Shown here: piece by piece, positions 38,011 to 47,581 of the stretch
Position numbering within the stretch: position 1 is the stretch's first letter
Layout: each line of letters starts with the position of its first letter
NCBI GenBank assembly: GCA_016194705.1
Contig: JACQAZ010000001.1
Coordinates: forward strand, 23,324-87,323
Source: Elusimicrobiota bacterium
GTDB taxonomy: Bacteria > Elusimicrobiota > Elusimicrobia > UBA1565 > UBA9628
Length of the DNA: 64,000 nt
Direction: 5' to 3'
Made by a program: the position numbers and the translations under genes
Notes under the pieces: generated by a model
Told to the model about the DNA's origin: nothing
Database searches by the model: none
The model's input: the letters and a program-made list of their open reading frames with translations, nothing else

Positions 38011-39024
38011 ATGACCGCGACCAAACCCTCGGCCGCGCCCCGCATGCGCTACCGTCCGCTCGGACGCACGGGCCTGGAGGTTTCCGAGATCGGCTTCGGC
38101 GGCTGGGGCATCGGCAAGTCGATGTGGGGCCGCACCGACGACGCCGAGTCCATGCGCGCCCTGCACGCGGCCCTGGACTGCGGCATCACCTATTTCGACA
38201 CGGCCTTCGCCTACGGGCACGGCCATTCCGAGCGGCTGATCGCGCGGCTGCGCAAGGAATCCTCCGCGCAGTTCACCGTATCGACCAAGATCCCTCCGCG
38301 CAACATGGAATGGCCGGCGCGCTCGAGCACGGCGCTGGCGCTCGCCTTCCCGCCGGATTGGATCCGCCTCTGCGTCGAGCGCTCGCTGCGCAACCTATCG
38401 ACGGACTGCCTGACTCTCTATCAATTCCACGTCTGGACGGACTCCTGGCTCAAGGATCCCCTGTGGCCCGCGGTCGTGGAGACCTTCGCGGCGCTTAAGA
38501 AGCAAGGCAAGATCCGCCACGCCGGAGCCTCGATCGGGGACGACGATCCCGAGACCGCGCTGGGCCTGGTGCGCTCGGGCTTCGTCGACCAGATCCAGGT
38601 CCTCTTCAACATGTTCGAACAGCGGCCGCTCGACCGCCTCTTCCCGCTGTGCCGGGAGAAGGGCGTCGCCGTCGTGGTCCGCTGTCCTTTCGACGAGGGG
38701 GGGCTCACGGGAGCCTTGAGGCCCGACACCCGCTTCGAGCCGGAGGATTTCCGCAGCCACTATTTCGGAGGCGAGCGCCTCGCCGAGACCTGCCGCCGCG
38801 CGGACGCGCTCGAGACCCTCGTCGTGGGAAAGAAGGCGCGGACCCTGCCGGAGGCCGCTTTGAAGTTCTGCTTGAGCTTCGACGCGGTATCGACCGTCAT
38901 CCCCGGCATGCGCAAGGTCTCTCACGTGAGCGCCAACGCGGCGGCCTCCGACGGGAATTACTTCGACGCGGGCGAGCTCGAGGCCGTCGCGGCTCACCGC
39001 TGGGTGCGCAACTTCTATCAATAA
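38011..39024 (+). CDS. Aldo/keto reductase
   Basis: MRYRPLGRTGLEVSEIGFGGWGIGK, YFDTAFAYGHGHSERLIARLRK. Confidence 0.92.
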   Translation: MTATKPSAAPRMRYRPLGRTGLEVSEIGFGGWGIGKSMWGRTDDAESMRALHAALDCGITYFDTAFAYGHGHSERLIARLRKESSAQFTVSTKIPPRNMEWPARSSTALALAFPPDWIRLCVERSLRNLSTDCLTLYQFHVWTDSWLKDPLWPAVVETFAALKKQGKIRHAGASIGDDDPETALGLVRSGFVDQIQVLFNMFEQRPLDRLFPLCREKGVAVVVRCPFDEGGLTGALRPDTRFEPEDFRSHYFGGERLAETCRRADALETLVVGKKARTLPEAALKFCLSFDAVSTVIPGMRKVSHVSANAAASDGNYFDAGELEAVAAHRWVRNFYQ

Positions 39025-39061
39025 GCCGACCCCGCGCCTCCTGCTGCTGCCGGCCCTCTGC

Positions 39062-39367
39062 ATGGCCCTCAACGGCTGCTTCCTCGCCGTGGTCGGGGCG
39101 GGCGCGGGAGAGGCGGGCTACGCCGCCACGCGCAAGGATCGCACCGCCGGCGAGGTCGTCTCGGACCAATGGATCTTCGCGAAAGTCAGATCGTCTCTCG
39201 ACACGGACTCCAGGATCGTTTCAAGGAATATCACGGTCGAAGTCCGCAAGGGCGCAGTCACGCTGACGGGCACGGTGCCCGACGCCGCGCAGGGAAAGCT
39301 GGCCGGAGAGGTCGCGGCCGTGATCAACGGCGTGAAGTCCGTCCGGAACCGGCTCAAGACTCCCTAG
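39062..39367 (+). CDS. BON-domain lipoprotein
   Basis: Lipobox [68 protein letters not shown]. Confidence 0.8.
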   Translation: MALNGCFLAVVGAGAGEAGYAATRKDRTAGEVVSDQWIFAKVRSSLDTDSRIVSRNITVEVRKGAVTLTGTVPDAAQGKLAGEVAAVINGVKSVRNRLKTP

Positions 39368-39852
39368 GGGAGCTTCGAGAGGTCGCGCGTCTTGAGCACG
39401 CGCGCGGGAACGCCGGCGACCACGGCGCCCGCCGGCACGTCCTTCGTGACGACCGCCCCGGCCCCGATGATCGCGTGGCGTCCGATCTTGACGGGCAGCA
39501 AGGTCGCGTTCGAGCCGATCCGCACAAAATCCTCCACGGTCGTCGCGCGCATCTTGTACTCGCGGTTCGGCAGGGGAACGTCGTACTTGTCGTTGGTGAA
39601 CATGACGGCGTGGCCCACGAAGCAGTCGGAGCCCACCGTCACGCCCTCGCAGAGGAAGCTGTGCGAACTGATCCGAGAGCGCGCTCCGACCTTGGCCCCC
39701 CGCTGGATCTCCACGAAGGGCCCGACGAAGGCGTCGGCTGCGACCTCGCACTCGTAGAGATTGGTGAAGTCCATGATCTTGGCCGTGGGATCGATCTTGC
39801 AGGCGCGGCTCTTCTTAAGCGGCGACGGCGCCGAGGCCGGTGGGCGTTTCAC
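39364..39852 (-). CDS. Left-handed beta-helix (hexapeptide) acyltransferase
   Basis: Hexapeptide repeats ([67 protein letters not shown]). Confidence 0.88.
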   Translation of the reverse strand: MKRPPASAPSPLKKSRACKIDPTAKIMDFTNLYECEVAADAFVGPFVEIQRGAKVGARSRISSHSFLCEGVTVGSDCFVGHAVMFTNDKYDVPLPNREYKMRATTVEDFVRIGSNATLLPVKIGRHAIIGAGAVVTKDVPAGAVVAGVPARVLKTRDLSKLP

Positions 39853-39869
39853 GGTTCCATTATATCCAT

Positions 39870-41486
39870 TCAGAGCCGCTTGGCGACGTAGAACCGCTCG
39901 AGGGGTTCCCCGCTGACGGCGAAAGGAAGGAAGCCGAAGACGCTCGAGTAGAATCCCGCGCGCCCGGCGGAAATCAGCCGCAAGGGCACGGCCTCGCCGA
40001 TCTCGGCCGCCCGCACGTCTGCGATGCGCAGGTCCATCGGGATGCTCAGGATGTTCGTGTTATTGACCGGGACGATGAGGATGTCTCCCGCCCGCGCGGC
40101 CGCCCAGCCGCCGGCGCCGCGGTCCACCGCGACGGCGCCCGCCTTCTCCATGTAGTATTGGAATCCCCAATGCCCCGTGAACCAGACCCTCTTGCCGGCG
40201 GCGACGTAGCGGCGGGCCGCGTCGGCGGTGTCGCGCTGCGCCGCCGCATAGCGCGCGTCGACGGCCGCCAGAGTCAGCGACAGCGCCAGGATCGAAAGGA
40301 AGCTCCCCAAATAGAGCCTGCGCAGCGTCCGTTCGGACGCGGTCTCTTCGAGCAGGTGGGCCTGAAGGAGCGCCAGCGGGATCAAAAGGAAAAGGACATA
40401 GCGCGTCACGATGCTCCAATAGAACAGGAGTTGCAGCCCGCCCACGATGAAGATCCACGCGAGAAGCAGGCGCCTCTCTTCGCCCCGCCTGGCCTCCGGC
40501 CGCAGGCACACGGCCACCGACAGTCCGGCGGCGGCGGCGAAGGCCGCTCCGAGCGCCCGGTCGAGGGCCGCGACCGCCTGGGTGTCGAAAACCGGCAGCA
40601 GGAGCGCGGCGGCCGCGCCGGCGGCGGCCAGCGCGGCCCAACGCCGCCCGTCCTTCAGGAGAAGGAATCCGCCGGGCAGCGTCGCCAAGCCGCAGCCGCC
40701 CGTAAAGCAGAGCAGCGCGCGCAGCCTCCCCGGGATATCCCCCGCGTGGAACGCGGCCCCGCGGTTGAGAAACCACAAGCCGGTCGCGGCGATGCCGCCC
40801 CAGGCGTCGCCCGCGAACTCCTTGCCCAAGAACAACAGAAGCGGACCGGCGGCGAGAGCTCCGTAAAGGATCACGCCCCGCCAGGGCTGCCGACGCCGGC
40901 GCGCGGCCAGCGCCGCCAGGAGGAGAAGAAAGATCCCGGTGATCTTGCTCAGAAGGGCGAGCATCATGAGCGCCGCCGAAGCCCGGATCCACGCGCTCCT
41001 GCCTTCGTCGAGCCCGCGCAACAGGAGGTAGAGCGAGGTCAGGCCGAACGCGGCCAGGAGCTTGTCCGGCATGATGTGCTGGATGTTGAGGAGGTAGGCC
41101 GGGCCGGCGAGAATCGTCAGCGTGGGCCAGAGAGGGCGCTTGAGCAAGCGGGCGGCCAGGCCGTAAAGGGCCAGCCCGGCCGCCAGGTCGAACGGCAGGA
41201 AGGCCAGGCGCGTGCGCCACTCCAGGCCGCGCGTGAGGCCGGCCGCGGCGGCCAATAGGTAAGGAAGGATGGTGGGATAGGCGTTGACTTCGGACATCGG
41301 CACCGCGCGCCCGTACCAGTTGTAGAGGAATGAGAGGGGATGCAGCGGATCGCGCGCGATGTGGCCGGCGATCGCCAGGTAGGCGGGCTCGTCGATGTGG
41401 TAGGCTTTCCCCAGGAAAGGCAGGGCCGACAGCACGACGAACGCCGCGACGGCCGCGGGCTCGGAGAGGGTCCTTTGGGGTCGCAT
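39870..41486 (-). CDS. Multi-TM GT39-like glycosyltransferase
   Basis: [46 protein letters not shown]; many TM segments. Confidence 0.7.
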   Translation of the reverse strand: MRPQRTLSEPAAVAAFVVLSALPFLGKAYHIDEPAYLAIAGHIARDPLHPLSFLYNWYGRAVPMSEVNAYPTILPYLLAAAAGLTRGLEWRTRLAFLPFDLAAGLALYGLAARLLKRPLWPTLTILAGPAYLLNIQHIMPDKLLAAFGLTSLYLLLRGLDEGRSAWIRASAALMMLALLSKITGIFLLLLAALAARRRRQPWRGVILYGALAAGPLLLFLGKEFAGDAWGGIAATGLWFLNRGAAFHAGDIPGRLRALLCFTGGCGLATLPGGFLLLKDGRRWAALAAAGAAAALLLPVFDTQAVAALDRALGAAFAAAAGLSVAVCLRPEARRGEERRLLLAWIFIVGGLQLLFYWSIVTRYVLFLLIPLALLQAHLLEETASERTLRRLYLGSFLSILALSLTLAAVDARYAAAQRDTADAARRYVAAGKRVWFTGHWGFQYYMEKAGAVAVDRGAGGWAAARAGDILIVPVNNTNILSIPMDLRIADVRAAEIGEAVPLRLISAGRAGFYSSVFGFLPFAVSGEPLERFYVAKRL

Positions 41487-41555
41487 CGCCTTCGATTATA
41501 CATTGTGTCCCCCAGGACTTGAATATTTAATATTTTTCCACTACCTTTACGGCAT

Positions 41556-44500
41556 ATGAAGCTCGCCAAGCGACTCCTGGTCGCCTGGGCGGTCGCCTCC
41601 TGCGCGGGCCCCGCCGGGGCCGCCAGCTCGAAGATCGCCGCGCGCCGGGCCTACGATTACGGCCTCGAGCGCTACCTCAACGGCGACTTCAAGCGGGCTC
41701 TTTCCGAGGTCAACAACGCGATCTCCGACGATCCGGGCCTTTCGGTGGCCTTCGCCCTGCGCGCCCGGCTCTGGTCGGTGCTCGGCGACGTCGTCAACAT
41801 GGAGAAGGACTGCGACAAGGTGCTCGACCGCTTGGGCTCCTCATTGGCCTCTCTCGACATCGAGCAGCTCACAGCCCAAGGCACGGCCCAGCTCCTCAAG
41901 GGCCGCACCGAGCACGCCATGCCCAGCTTCGACGCGGCCCTGCAGCTCAACAGCCAGAACCCCGAGGCCCTGGCCGGCCGCGCGCGGGTCTGGCGGGCCA
42001 AAGGCATGAACGATCGCGCTCTCGACGACCTCAACGAGCTTCTCCAGCGCGAAAGAAAGACCCCTCTCTACCTTTATAACCGCGGCAACGCCTATTACGA
42101 GCTCGGACAATACGACAACGCGCTGGCCGATCTGACCCTCGCCCTAAGGCAGAACAAGAACTTCTATCCGGCCTACGGCCTGGCCGGCGCGGCCCTGGCC
42201 AGGAAGGGCGACTTCAAGCGCGCGGCCAAAGCCTACGACAAGGCCCTGGCCGTCAATCCCGAGTACGCCTACGCCTACCTCGGACGCGCGGCCATCTCGC
42301 TGGCCAAAGGCGCCGAGGAGGAGGCCTTCGCCGATTTCGACAACGCGGTCCGCGTCTCGCCTCACGACTACGCGCCGTATTTCAACCGCGGCGAAGCCTA
42401 CTGGCGCCGCGGCAACAAGGAAGAAGCCCTCAACGACTACCGCAAGGCGCTGACCGCGGACTCGCTCGAGCCCGAGTTCATGCTCTCGATCGGCGACCGC
42501 ATGGCCCAGATGATCCTCTTCCGCGAGGCGATCGGGGCCTTCACCCGCGCCTACGCCCTGGCCGGCGGAGAGGGAAACGCGGCCGTGCCGCGCGCTTCGT
42601 CCAAGGGAAAGAACTCTCGCGCGGCCGCGAAGGCGACCCTGTCCCCGGTCGGGGTCAGGGCCTTGATCCGCCGGGCGGGGGCCTACGAGGGGCTCAAGGA
42701 CCTCAAGGCCGCGATGGCCGACCTGACCGAAGCCGTGAGCCGCGATCCCTCGAGCGCCACGGCCTGGGCCGCTCGCGGGACCCTCTCGCTCAAGATGGGC
42801 CTCGACGCGCAGGCGCTCAGCGACCTCAATCAGGCCGTGCGCCTCGACGCCAAGAACGCCGAGGTGCGCGTGGCGCGCGGCAGCTACTACGCGCGCACCG
42901 ACCGGCCCAAGGCCGCGCTGGAGGACTTCAACGCGGCCGTACAGCTCGACTCCGCGCGCGCCGACGCCTACAACGACCGCGGCGCGCTCTACGTGAACGC
43001 CTTCAACCAGCCCGAAAAGGCCATGGCGGACATCGAGAAGGCCGTGAGCCTCGCGCCCAAGGATCCGAACTACCTCTTCAACCTCGCGATGCTGCGCCTC
43101 AAGGTCCGCGACTATTGGAAAGCCGTCGAGCTGTTCAACGCCTCCTTGAAGTACCAGGGCCCTCCCGCGCGGGTCATGGCCTACCGCGCCGAGGCCTATT
43201 CCCAGCTCGGCGATCACGCCAACGCCCTGCGGGACATCCAGATCGCGCTCGAGAAAGACCCCAAGTACGTCCCGCTCTACGATGCCCTGGGGAGCATCCG
43301 CTTGCGCTCGCACGACTACGAGCAGGCCGTGCGCGACCTCGACCAAGCGCTCGACCTCGAGCCCGAGAACGTCAGCGCGCTGGTCCACCGCGGGGCCGCC
43401 TACGGGGCGCTGGGCTCGCTCAAGCGCGCCCTCAAGGACTTCAAGCGGGCCGTCGAACTCGACCCGAAGTCCAAGGAGGCGCTGACCTACCATTGCCAGG
43501 CCCTGCGCTTGAGCCGCGACCCCGCCGGCGCCGTGCGGGAGTGCTCCAAGGCCGTCGACCTCGACGCCTACTACGCCCCGGCGTACCTGCAAAGGGGCCT
43601 GAGCTACCTCGCGATGCGCCAGGCCGACAAGGCCATCGAGGACGTCAACACCGCCTCCGAGCTCGGCCTGCGCCGGCCCGAGGGACTGCTGGCCCAGGCC
43701 ATCGCCCACACCGCGTCTCACCTTTATAAGGAGGCACACGCCGATTTCGAGGCCGCCATGGAGCTCGATTCCTCCGTCCACACCCGCGAGATCGGGCTCA
43801 AATTCCCCCATGGGGACAACGAGGATTATTACAACGACATCGCCGACCTCGAACCGCTGATGCGCCGCGACTCCTCGAAGCCCTACGTTTTCATCGTCCG
43901 CGCCGACTCCATGCGCAACGCGGAGCATTTCGACAAGGCCATCGCCGAGTACACCAAGGCCATGGAGCTCGACGGCTCGCTCTCGGACGCCTACGTCGGC
44001 CGGGGCTTGGCGCTCATGGCGCAGGAGGCCTACGACTCGGCCCAGCAGGATTTCCTGCGCGCCCTCGAGCTCAACGCCGACGACGCCAAGACGCGCGTGC
44101 GCCTGGCCACCTTGCTGACCCTCAAACGCGACTACAGGGGAGCCCTGCAGGAGGTCGCTCGGGCGCTCAAGCTCGACGGCCGCAACTCGGAGGCCTACCT
44201 CCGGGGAGGCAACGCCCAGTACTTCCTCAAGAACTACAAGAAGGCGCTCGACAACTACGAGCTCTCGGCCAAATACGACCCCTTGAGCCCCGCCGCGCAC
44301 AACGCCGTCGGCATGGGCCATTTCGCCCTGCGCCAGTACAAGGAGGCCCTCGAGAGCTTCAGCCGCGCGATCTCGCTCAACCCCAACTCCGACCGCTTCT
44401 TCCGCAACCGCGCCTCGACCTACTCCAACATGCGCAACTTCGTCAACGCGGCCGCGGAGTTCAAGAACGCCAGCGCGCTCAACACCGACCCCGCGATGGT

Positions 44501-44561
44501 CGACGACTACAAGAAGCTCATCGACGAGAGCGAGGCCCAGAGCACCGACGGCAAGGGCTGA
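41556..44561 (+). CDS. Secreted tetratricopeptide-repeat protein (1001 aa)
   Basis: More than 20 TPR-like units (e.g. ALAGRARVWRAKGMNDRALDDLNELLQ; AYNDRGALYVNAFNQPEKAMADIEKAVSLAP). Confidence 0.9.
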   Translation: MKLAKRLLVAWAVASCAGPAGAASSKIAARRAYDYGLERYLNGDFKRALSEVNNAISDDPGLSVAFALRARLWSVLGDVVNMEKDCDKVLDRLGSSLASLDIEQLTAQGTAQLLKGRTEHAMPSFDAALQLNSQNPEALAGRARVWRAKGMNDRALDDLNELLQRERKTPLYLYNRGNAYYELGQYDNALADLTLALRQNKNFYPAYGLAGAALARKGDFKRAAKAYDKALAVNPEYAYAYLGRAAISLAKGAEEEAFADFDNAVRVSPHDYAPYFNRGEAYWRRGNKEEALNDYRKALTADSLEPEFMLSIGDRMAQMILFREAIGAFTRAYALAGGEGNAAVPRASSKGKNSRAAAKATLSPVGVRALIRRAGAYEGLKDLKAAMADLTEAVSRDPSSATAWAARGTLSLKMGLDAQALSDLNQAVRLDAKNAEVRVARGSYYARTDRPKAALEDFNAAVQLDSARADAYNDRGALYVNAFNQPEKAMADIEKAVSLAPKDPNYLFNLAMLRLKVRDYWKAVELFNASLKYQGPPARVMAYRAEAYSQLGDHANALRDIQIALEKDPKYVPLYDALGSIRLRSHDYEQAVRDLDQALDLEPENVSALVHRGAAYGALGSLKRALKDFKRAVELDPKSKEALTYHCQALRLSRDPAGAVRECSKAVDLDAYYAPAYLQRGLSYLAMRQADKAIEDVNTASELGLRRPEGLLAQAIAHTASHLYKEAHADFEAAMELDSSVHTREIGLKFPHGDNEDYYNDIADLEPLMRRDSSKPYVFIVRADSMRNAEHFDKAIAEYTKAMELDGSLSDAYVGRGLALMAQEAYDSAQQDFLRALELNADDAKTRVRLATLLTLKRDYRGALQEVARALKLDGRNSEAYLRGGNAQYFLKNYKKALDNYELSAKYDPLSPAAHNAVGMGHFALRQYKEALESFSRAISLNPNSDRFFRNRASTYSNMRNFVNAAAEFKNASALNTDPAMVDDYKKLIDESEAQSTDGKG

Positions 44562-44738
44562 GGCCGCTCTGATACGGGGGCATCCATGTTCCCGGACATT
44601 TCAGGCTGACTTGCCGGGCGCCTGCGGCGAGAGCTCCAACAACGACTTCAGAAAGAGAGGTGCGCGTGAGCGCAGCGAACGCGCAACCGGCCGGAGCGAA
44701 GCGACGGACGGCTGCCGTGCGGATACCGGAGTCCTAAC

Positions 44739-44780
44739 ATTGTCACTTTTTTGGACCATATGGTCCAAAAAAGTGACAAT
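44739..44780. repeat. Perfect 42-bp palindrome ATTGTCACTTTTTTGGACCAT|ATGGTCCAAAAAAGTGACAAT
   Basis: 21-nt half-sites are exact reverse complements with no spacer. Confidence 0.97.
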
Positions 44781-44855
44781 TCCTGCGACAGATGCCGCGT
44801 GGGTCACGCGTCAATGTCCTGGAACCTGGAGGAGAGGCCCCCTTGACACTGTCAA

Positions 44856-46250
44856 CCCCAAATAGAATTGTCCCCTAGTTGTCCCAAGTAGAAATGTCCC
44901 CTTCGTTGGGTTCATCTGTGGAGCCTGAATCCTGCGCTGGTGCGGAAGTTTCCGTGCTTGAGCGCCTTCCAGTAGCGATGAGCCGTTTTGATGTGGCTCG
45001 AATTCGAATAGCCGTTGAGTGACCGGGTTGGGCGGTGGGGCAGGTATTCGTAGTTGAGCGTCAGGCCCTTGTAGAGCAGGCGAACGCTGTCGTCGAGCCT
45101 GGTTTGGATCGTGACCTCTGCTTTTGGCCGTACGCCTGCGCCTTCTTTCAGCTGAATCCATCGGCCGAAGTACTGGATCGTGTAGTCGTTCTTGACGCAT
45201 CGGCTTAGCTTGACCGAGAGCACCTCCAGCAGATCCTGGCCGGGGACCAGAGGCCGGTGCGCATCGATGGCGGATCGCGGCGCTTCGGCGTAGGTTTCGT
45301 TATGCTTGGGAATATAAGTCTGCCAAAGAAACTTATTGGCCGCCTCGATCGTTGCTATCCCGCGCAGGCGCAGCTCTTTGACCAGCCGGTCTTGGTGGGT
45401 GTGAAAGCCGCGTTCAACGCGGCCTTTGGCTTGCGGACTGTTGGCGGTGATGACTTGGATGTTCAGCTCGGCCATGGCCCTGGTGAATTGCGTCATCGGC
45501 ATTTCGTCCCGGGATTGATCGTGGTTGGTTTTGTAGATCGAGTCCCTGTCGACGTAGAAAGCCACGGGACGGCCGTTCTGTTTGAGATAGCTGCGCGTGG
45601 TGCGAAGCAAGGTCATCGTGTCTTCAACCTCAACGAACTCGCCGTAGAGAATCCTGCTCGTGGCGTCGTCGATGTAGATGATGAGCACGCACTTGGGTCC
45701 GCGGTCTTCAAACCAAGCGTGGGGCGAGCCGTCGAGCTGCACAAGCATGCCGACGCATTCGCGGCGCTCGCGCCAGCTTCTGTGGCGCAGACGATGGCCC
45801 CACGGCTGCCAGAGACCGACTTGGGTCATCAGCTGGCGAAGGGTTTCAACGCCCAGCGTGATGCCGGCGTGCTCGCGGAGCTTGTCGCTAGCGAAGGTCG
45901 GCCCAAAGCCTTCCCACAGCGGGTCGTGGAGCGCGCTTAGCGCGGCTTCCAGCAGCATGGGGTCGAGCTGGTGGTTGGAGGGCCGGCCGCGCAGCTTGTG
46001 AGCCATGCCAAGAGGGCCTTGCTCGCGCTGCCGCGCGCAGAGGCGCTTGACCTGGCGCACGCTGAGCCTGAGCATAGTTGCGCCTCGCGCCTGCGTCAGC
46101 CTTCGGTCCATCACCTGGCGAATCACTTGAATTCGATCCAATTCCTTGCGGCTCATCCGCACAACCTCGTCGTCCATGAACCCTCCCGCTCGGCGGGAAG
46201 GGTAAAGGTGACATTTCTATTTGGGTAGAAGGGGTCATATCTAATTGGGG
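44856..46250 (-). mobile_element. Insertion sequence, ISNCY (ISDol1-like) type
   Basis: Imperfect TIRs CCCCAAATAGAATTGTCCCC... / CCCCAATTAGATATGACCCC... flanking a DDE transposase ORF. Confidence 0.8.
44912..46177 (-). CDS. HTH + DDE integrase-core transposase
   Basis: N-terminal HTH (ARGATMLRLSVRQVKRLCARQREQG), catalytic core LVQLDGSPHAWFEDRG / IIYIDDATSRILYGEF / DRDSIYK / TANSPQAKGRVERGF. Confidence 0.9.
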   Translation of the reverse strand: MDDEVVRMSRKELDRIQVIRQVMDRRLTQARGATMLRLSVRQVKRLCARQREQGPLGMAHKLRGRPSNHQLDPMLLEAALSALHDPLWEGFGPTFASDKLREHAGITLGVETLRQLMTQVGLWQPWGHRLRHRSWRERRECVGMLVQLDGSPHAWFEDRGPKCVLIIYIDDATSRILYGEFVEVEDTMTLLRTTRSYLKQNGRPVAFYVDRDSIYKTNHDQSRDEMPMTQFTRAMAELNIQVITANSPQAKGRVERGFHTHQDRLVKELRLRGIATIEAANKFLWQTYIPKHNETYAEAPRSAIDAHRPLVPGQDLLEVLSVKLSRCVKNDYTIQYFGRWIQLKEGAGVRPKAEVTIQTRLDDSVRLLYKGLTLNYEYLPHRPTRSLNGYSNSSHIKTAHRYWKALKHGNFRTSAGFRLHR

Positions 46251-46297
46251 GTGACGAGCAGTGGCTCCGGGGCTATGATTCCCCCAAGGACAAAACC

Positions 46298-46670
46298 ATG
46301 GAGTGTTTTTCTCACGCCGGCGCTCCGGCGGTCGGCGTGTGTCGAGGGTGCGGCAAGGGAATCTGCCGATCCTGCGCGAAGGACCTGGGGTTCGGCTTGG
46401 CGTGCGCTCAAGCGTGTGTTAAGGAAGCGACCGAGGCCCGCGAGGCTCAACCAGCGCGCAAAGAGAATCTACGGCGTCGGATTCCCTCGCCCTCGCATCG
46501 CCACCGGTGCGGTCATGTTTCTGATCTTGGGCGCGACGTTCCTGGGCTTCACTCTCGTCTGCGACTATCTCAACGGTCAGGTCGAATGGTTCAACGTGAT
46601 TTTCTCCGGAGTTTTCTTCCTTCTGGCCCTGGTCGCCCATCGCCGGGCCAAGTCCGTCGGCCTCTGCTGA
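46298..46670 (+). pseudogene. B-box zinc-finger membrane protein, frameshifted
   Basis: MECFSHAGAPAVGVCRGCGKGICRSCAKDLGFGLACAQACVKEATEAR in one frame continues as RLNQRAKRIYGVGFPRPRIATGAVMFLILGATFLGFTLVCDYLNGQVEW... in another frame from about 46440. Confidence 0.7.
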
Positions 46671-46710
46671 TCTGCGCTGCCTGGACCATGTGCTACAATT
46701 CCTACACGGC

Positions 46711-47580
46711 ATGGACATCCCCGAGCTTTTCACGCGCGGAGAACCCGTTTTTTCCTTCGAGTTCTTCCTTCCGAAAATAACGGATGACATCCCCAGCTTC
46801 CTCGATGGAGTCCGGGAACTCAAGCGCCTCTCTCCGTCCTTCGTCACTTTGACCTACGGCGCCGGCGGCTCGGCGCGGGACAAGACCATCGAGACGGCCG
46901 GCCGCATCAAGCGCGAGGTCGGTCTCGAGACGGCCTGCCACATGACCTGCATCACCCACACCAAGGCCGAGATGTCGGAGAACCTCTCGCGCCTGACTTC
47001 AGAGGGCATCCGGCACATCGTCGCCCTGCGCGGCGACCAGCCCAAGGACCAAGCCGTGCCGCCGCCCGGGGAGCGCGACTTCGGCTACGCGCGCGATCTC
47101 GTCGCTTTCATCAAGAGTGCCGGGGGCTTTCGGATGGCCGTGGCCGGCTACCCGGAAACGCACCCGGAAGCCGTCTCGCCCGACGACGATCTCAGAAACC
47201 TCGTCGAGAAAGTCAAAGCCGGCGGCGACTGGGTCATCACGCAGCTTTTCTTCGACAACCAAGCTTACTTCCGGTTCGTGGAAAAGGCCCGCGCCGCCGG
47301 CGTGAGAGTCCCCATCGTCCCCGGGATCATGCCCGTGACCGGCTACGCCCAGCTCAAGCGCTTCACGGCGATGTGCGGCGCGAGCATACCCCCGGCTCTC
47401 AACGCGGAGCTCGAGAAGGTTTCTGCCGATCCCGAGGCCGTGATCCGCCTGGGCGTCGACTACGCCGCCCGCCAGTGCCGCGAACTGCTCGAAGGCGGCG
47501 CCCCGGGCATCCACTTCTACACGCTCAACAAGACGCGCTCGACCTCCGAGATTCTCTCAAAACTGCGTAAAGCCTCCTGA
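46711..47580 (+). CDS. metF: Methylenetetrahydrofolate reductase
   Basis: FSFEFFLPK, FVTLTYGAGGSARDKTIETAGRIKREVGLETACHMTCITHTKAEM, ALRGDQPKD, VITQLFFDNQAYFRFVEKARAAGVRVPIVPGIMP. Confidence 0.95.
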   Translation: MDIPELFTRGEPVFSFEFFLPKITDDIPSFLDGVRELKRLSPSFVTLTYGAGGSARDKTIETAGRIKREVGLETACHMTCITHTKAEMSENLSRLTSEGIRHIVALRGDQPKDQAVPPPGERDFGYARDLVAFIKSAGGFRMAVAGYPETHPEAVSPDDDLRNLVEKVKAGGDWVITQLFFDNQAYFRFVEKARAAGVRVPIVPGIMPVTGYAQLKRFTAMCGASIPPALNAELEKVSADPEAVIRLGVDYAARQCRELLEGGAPGIHFYTLNKTRSTSEILSKLRKAS

Positions 47581-47581
47581 C

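Noticed and set aside
42144-44321. 725-aa minus-strand ORF opposite the TPR gene
   Set aside because: Antisense of TPR repeats in high-GC DNA; low-complexity product with no recognisable domain.
41556-44561. TPR repeats considered as a CRISPR or tandem DNA repeat
   Set aside because: Periodicity is at the protein level (34-aa units), DNA units are diverged and not spacer-separated.
44650-44715. GAGCGCAGCGAACGCGC / GAGCGAAGCGACGG short repeats
   Set aside because: Too short and degenerate to define a repeat unit with confidence.
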